Below, in pieces: positions 6,757 through 8,500 of a stretch of DNA of 8,500 nt. How positions within the stretch are numbered: the first letter of the stretch is position 1; every line of letters begins with the position of its first letter. The position numbers and the translations under genes are program-made. The stretch lies in assembly GCA_025929595.1 (NCBI GenBank), contig JAICQA010000105.1:1-8500 (forward strand), given 5' to 3'. A model generated the notes under the pieces. That model did not search any database. It was not told the origin of the DNA and was given only the letters and a program-made list of their open reading frames with translations. The stretch comes from Xanthobacteraceae bacterium (lineage in GTDB: Bacteria > Pseudomonadota > Alphaproteobacteria > Rhizobiales > Xanthobacteraceae).

Positions 6757-7170
6757 CATCCCCTCCCGCCGAGGGCCATGGACCCGGATCCGGTCCGGCC
6801 GTGGGGGAAGGGAGCGGCGCCCGCGCCGTGCGTGACCGGCACGCACGTCCCGGGAGGCTCCAGGGACTCCGCCCGGCCCGCACTACGACGGGTCTGCGAG
6901 GAGCTCGCTGGACTTGGCAGGGTGAAGGCGGCGCGAGCCGCCGGATCGGGGCGTGAAGAGCGCCCGCCCGAGTCGAGGAAGCGCGGCCCAGGAGCCCAAA
7001 GCCGCCGCGTGCGGGACGCCGGAAGGCGACCCGACCAAACACGGTCTCCGGTGCAATTCCGGAGACAGACGCCGGAAGGCGTCCCGCACCCCTCGAACAG
7101 AGGGGTCAACGAAGGAAGGAAGCAAAATCCGGCGGGTGCGCCCCGCGCGGAACGAAAGGAGCTTGTCCCG
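6757..7170 (+). ncRNA. Long structured leader RNA or independent small RNA, unassigned
   Basis: From the promoter start to the next gene, almost the whole stretch can be covered by perfect local hairpins. These are CCCTC/GAGGG (6761-6775); GGACC/GGTCC (about 6779-6796); CGTGCGTG/CACGCACG (6827-6847); GTCCC/GGGAC (6847-6867); GCGAG/CTCGC (6896-6908); GGCGGC-GCGA-GCCGCC with a GNRA loop (6927-6942); GGGCG/CGCCC (6949-6965); GTCTCCGG/CCGGAGAC (7044-7066); ACCCCTC/GAGGGGT (7088-7106); and GCGGG/CCCGC (7132-7146). The last ends just before the AAAGGAG ribosome binding site of the next gene. The stretch has an open frame from ATG 6778 joined to the downstream gene, but the palindromes argue for RNA function. 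I recognise no known riboswitch, RNase P, tmRNA or intron core. It may be a regulatory 5' leader, a separate RNA, or part of a dispersed element. Confidence 0.5.
7009..7089 (+). repeat. Repeat pair with two mutually exclusive folds inside the structured RNA
   Basis: GACGCCGGAAGGCG occurs twice (7015-7028 and 7068-7081). Each copy can fold on itself as a GGAA-capped hairpin; the second does so perfectly (GACGCC/GGCGTC, 7068-7083), the first with one A-A mismatch (7013-7032). Alternatively, GTGCGGGACGCC (7009-7020) pairs perfectly over 12 bp with GGCGTCCCGCAC (7078-7089), enclosing the GTCTCCGG hairpin. The two arrangements use the same bases and cannot coexist. Confidence 0.65.
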
Positions 7171-7563
7171 ATGAAAGTGAAACAGCGGAAGGAAGTCGAT
7201 CGAAGCCCGGCCAAAGGCCGGACGGCGGATTCGCATCCGCGCGGCCGGCAGGCGCCGACGCGCGCCGAGCGGCGCCGGCGCGCCGCCGGTCCGCCGCGCG
7301 ATTTTCCGACCGAGCCCGAGGACGTAACGTGCCCGGACGACGTTCGGCGGATCGTTTTCACCCGCATCATGGTCCCGCGGCTGTGCGAGGAAAGAGCTTG
7401 CCGCCGCTCGCTGCGCTGCGTCGGCTCGGTGCCGCTTCCCCACGGCGGCTATGGCCTCGCTTGCTGGGAGCGGCACCACGACGTGCTGCAGCCGTTCTGG
7501 GCGCAATACGTCATCCCGAAAATAAGGGCGCTCCCTAGCTCCAACGACGAGCAAAATAATTAG
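7171..7563 (+). CDS. Small basic cysteine-containing protein, unknown function
   Basis: ATG 7171 has a strong ribosome binding site, AAAGGAG (7155-7161), 9 bases upstream, giving 130 residues. The same frame is open back to ATG 6778 (261 residues), but that part lies in the hairpin-rich RNA and has no comparable ribosome binding site. The N-terminal 43 residues are very basic and low in hydrophobics (for example RAERRRRAAG, 31-40), so probably disordered and possibly nucleic-acid-binding. The C-terminal half has RLCEERACRRSLRC (70-83) with cysteines at 72, 77 and 83. A fourth cysteine is at 98 (ACWERHHDVLQPFW, 97-110), with histidines at 102-103. The spacing C-x4-C-x5-C-x14-C would suit a small metal site, but that is inference. 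I recall CRRxRRC-like motifs in short uncharacterised proteins of Hyphomicrobiales; no function is known to me. It is probably transcribed from the 6723-6750 promoter. Confidence 0.7.
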   Translation: MKVKQRKEVDRSPAKGRTADSHPRGRQAPTRAERRRRAAGPPRDFPTEPEDVTCPDDVRRIVFTRIMVPRLCEERACRRSLRCVGSVPLPHGGYGLACWERHHDVLQPFWAQYVIPKIRALPSSNDEQNN

Positions 7564-7580
7564 AATTTATATTCTAGAAT
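7561..7580. repeat. AT-rich overlapping palindromes at the end of the cysteine-protein gene
   Basis: TAGAAT (7561-7566) pairs with ATTCTA (7571-7576) around TTAT, and ATTCTAGAAT (7571-7580) is itself a perfect palindrome. TAGAAT is also directly repeated (7561 and 7575). The first TAG is the stop codon of the gene. It may be an operator or a weak terminator. Confidence 0.4.
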
Positions 7581-7671
7581 TGGAGAGACGAATTGATTGC
7601 CACAAAAGACCCTGCCGTTCGAAGGCCGATCGGCGCCCCGCCATATCCGTTAACCGCCCGCTAACCATACA

Positions 7672-7690
7672 CCGGGCAAATTTTGCCCGG
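7672..7690. promoter_or_regulatory. 19-base inverted repeat upstream of flhA, possible operator
   Basis: CCGGGCAAATTTTGCCCGG has perfect 9-base arms around one central T and lies 68 bases before the flhA start. Its GGCAAA core loosely recalls the ftr elements bound by FlbD in Caulobacter, which would suit a flagellar gene. No good sigma-54 -24/-12 pair follows it: the best GG-N10-GC (7703-7716) is poor. No T-run follows the repeat, so it is unlikely to be a terminator for rightward transcription. Confidence 0.45.
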
Positions 7691-7757
7691 GGAGCAACGC
7701 GCGGCATTCGCCGGGCGGCGGGAGCTCAAGCAATTTCCTTGAAATGATTTTCCTCGC

Positions 7758-8500
7758 ATGAGCGACACGACAGCGGCCGGCGCGGGCTCGATCCCCGCGC
7801 TCAAGGCGCCCGCGGCCAAACCCGCGGGCAAGCCGACGTCCTTCGGCTTCGCCGAGTTCGGCGACATGCTGAAGCGCGGCGACCTGCTGCTCGCCTTCGG
7901 CGTGCTCGGGATCCTCGTGATCCTCATCCTGCCGCTGCCGTCGGTCCTGCTCGATTTCCTGCTGGCGGCCTCGATCATCTTCTCGGTCCTGATCCTGATG
8001 ACGGCGCTGTTCATTCACGCGCCGCTGGAATTCTCGGCCTTCCCGACCATCCTGCTGATCGCGACCATGTTCCGGCTCGCGCTCAACCTCGCCTCGACGC
8101 GCCTCATTCTCGCGCACGGCCACGAAGGCACCGACGCCGCCGGCCACGTGATCGAGGCCTTCGGCAATTTCGTGATGGAAGGCAATTTCGTCATCGGCGT
8201 GATCGTGTTCTCGATCCTCGTGATCGTGAACTTCGTCGTCATCACGAAGGGCTCCGGCCGCATCGCCGAGGTCGCCGCGCGCTTCACCCTCGACGCCATG
8301 CCCGGCAAGCAGATGGCGATCGACGCCGATCTCTCGGCCGGCCTGATCAACGAGGACGAGGCGCGCCGCCGCAGGAACGACCTCAACCGCGAGTCTCAGC
8401 TCTTCGGCGCCATGGACGGCGCCATGAAGTTCGTGAAGGGCGACTCGATCGCCGGCCTGATCATCACCGCCATCAACATCATCGCCGGCGTGATCATCGG
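7758..8500 (+). CDS. flhA: Flagellar type III export gate protein FlhA, N-terminal part (runs off right edge)
   Basis: FlhA is the large inner-membrane export-gate subunit; its cytoplasmic domain is a docking platform for chaperone-substrate complexes. The first 247 codons are present. A polar Ala/Lys/Pro-rich N-terminal tail (1-40) precedes the membrane helices (about 43-61, 65-87, 94-118 with MFRLALNLASTRLIL at 104-118, and 143-163). The conserved cytoplasmic loop follows: VITKGSGRIAEVAARF (161-176), LDAMPGKQMAIDADLSAG (178-195), EDEARRRR (199-206). The next helices start near 229. The FHIPEP-family core is thus intact as far as it can be seen. An in-frame TGA at 7740-7742 excludes earlier starts, so ATG 7758 is the first possible. 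It lacks a convincing ribosome binding site. Usually about 690-700 residues, so roughly two thirds lies outside the window. Confidence 0.96.
   Translation, partial: MSDTTAAGAGSIPALKAPAAKPAGKPTSFGFAEFGDMLKRGDLLLAFGVLGILVILILPLPSVLLDFLLAASIIFSVLILMTALFIHAPLEFSAFPTILLIATMFRLALNLASTRLILAHGHEGTDAAGHVIEAFGNFVMEGNFVIGVIVFSILVIVNFVVITKGSGRIAEVAARFTLDAMPGKQMAIDADLSAGLINEDEARRRRNDLNRESQLFGAMDGAMKFVKGDSIAGLIITAINIIAGVII

Noticed and set aside
7043..7066. Resemblance to a cobalamin riboswitch core (GGTGCAATTCC)
   Set aside because: Only this short piece matches; the upstream GGGAA-type element and the downstream GCCACTG-type box are absent, and the downstream gene has no link to cobalamin.
6778..7170. 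N-terminal extension of the Cys-protein from ATG 6778 (261 residues)
   Set aside because: The region is a series of perfect palindromes directly after a strong promoter, with no good ribosome binding site at 6778, while 7171 has an ideal one.
7703..7716. Sigma-54 promoter for flhA (GG-N10-GC)
   Set aside because: Only the invariant pairs match; the -24 and -12 surroundings (CGGCAT, GGGC) are poor, and such matches occur by chance in GC-rich DNA.

Overview
The window is very GC-rich. It carries a flagellar basal-body and C-ring gene block in the order fliF-fliG-fliH(flbE)-fliN-flbD, with flhA starting further on and running off the right edge. This order, and an NtrC-type regulator with a degenerate receiver domain of the FlbD type, point to an alphaproteobacterium whose fliF operon resembles that of Caulobacter. 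A Hyphomicrobiales (Bradyrhizobium/Rhodopseudomonas-like) host is my best guess. It rests on protein resemblance and on the style of the intergenic repeat, not on any search.

Layout. Positions 1-3092 hold the end of fliF, then complete fliG, fliH and fliN, separated by only 3-8 bases, so almost certainly one transcript. Positions 3093-3234 contain a compact palindromic repeat element, with the flbD ribosome binding site just after it. flbD occupies 3235-4599. Together these genes encode the MS-ring (FliF), the rotor ring (FliG, FliN), the regulator of the export ATPase (FliH) and the sigma-54 activator that couples late flagellar transcription to assembly (FlbD). No fliM is present in the window.

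Between flbD and flhA lies about 3.1 kb that looks unrelated to flagella. It holds a small two-helix membrane protein (4762-5013), a four-helix membrane protein of the DUF2254 family (5152-6591), and then a striking unit. That unit has a near-consensus housekeeping promoter (6723-6750), about 410 bases packed with perfect hairpins (about 6757-7170), and a small basic, cysteine-containing protein with its own ribosome binding site (7171-7563). The structured stretch contains a 14-base direct repeat whose copies can fold locally as GGAA-capped hairpins, or can pair over a distance in a perfect 12-bp stem. This is the most unusual thing in the window.

The gap before flhA has an AT-rich palindrome cluster at the end of the cysteine-protein gene and a 19-base inverted repeat (7672-7690). 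The 19-base repeat loosely recalls the flagellar ftr sites bound by FlbD. flhA (export gate) starts at 7758 and is cut off after 247 codons.
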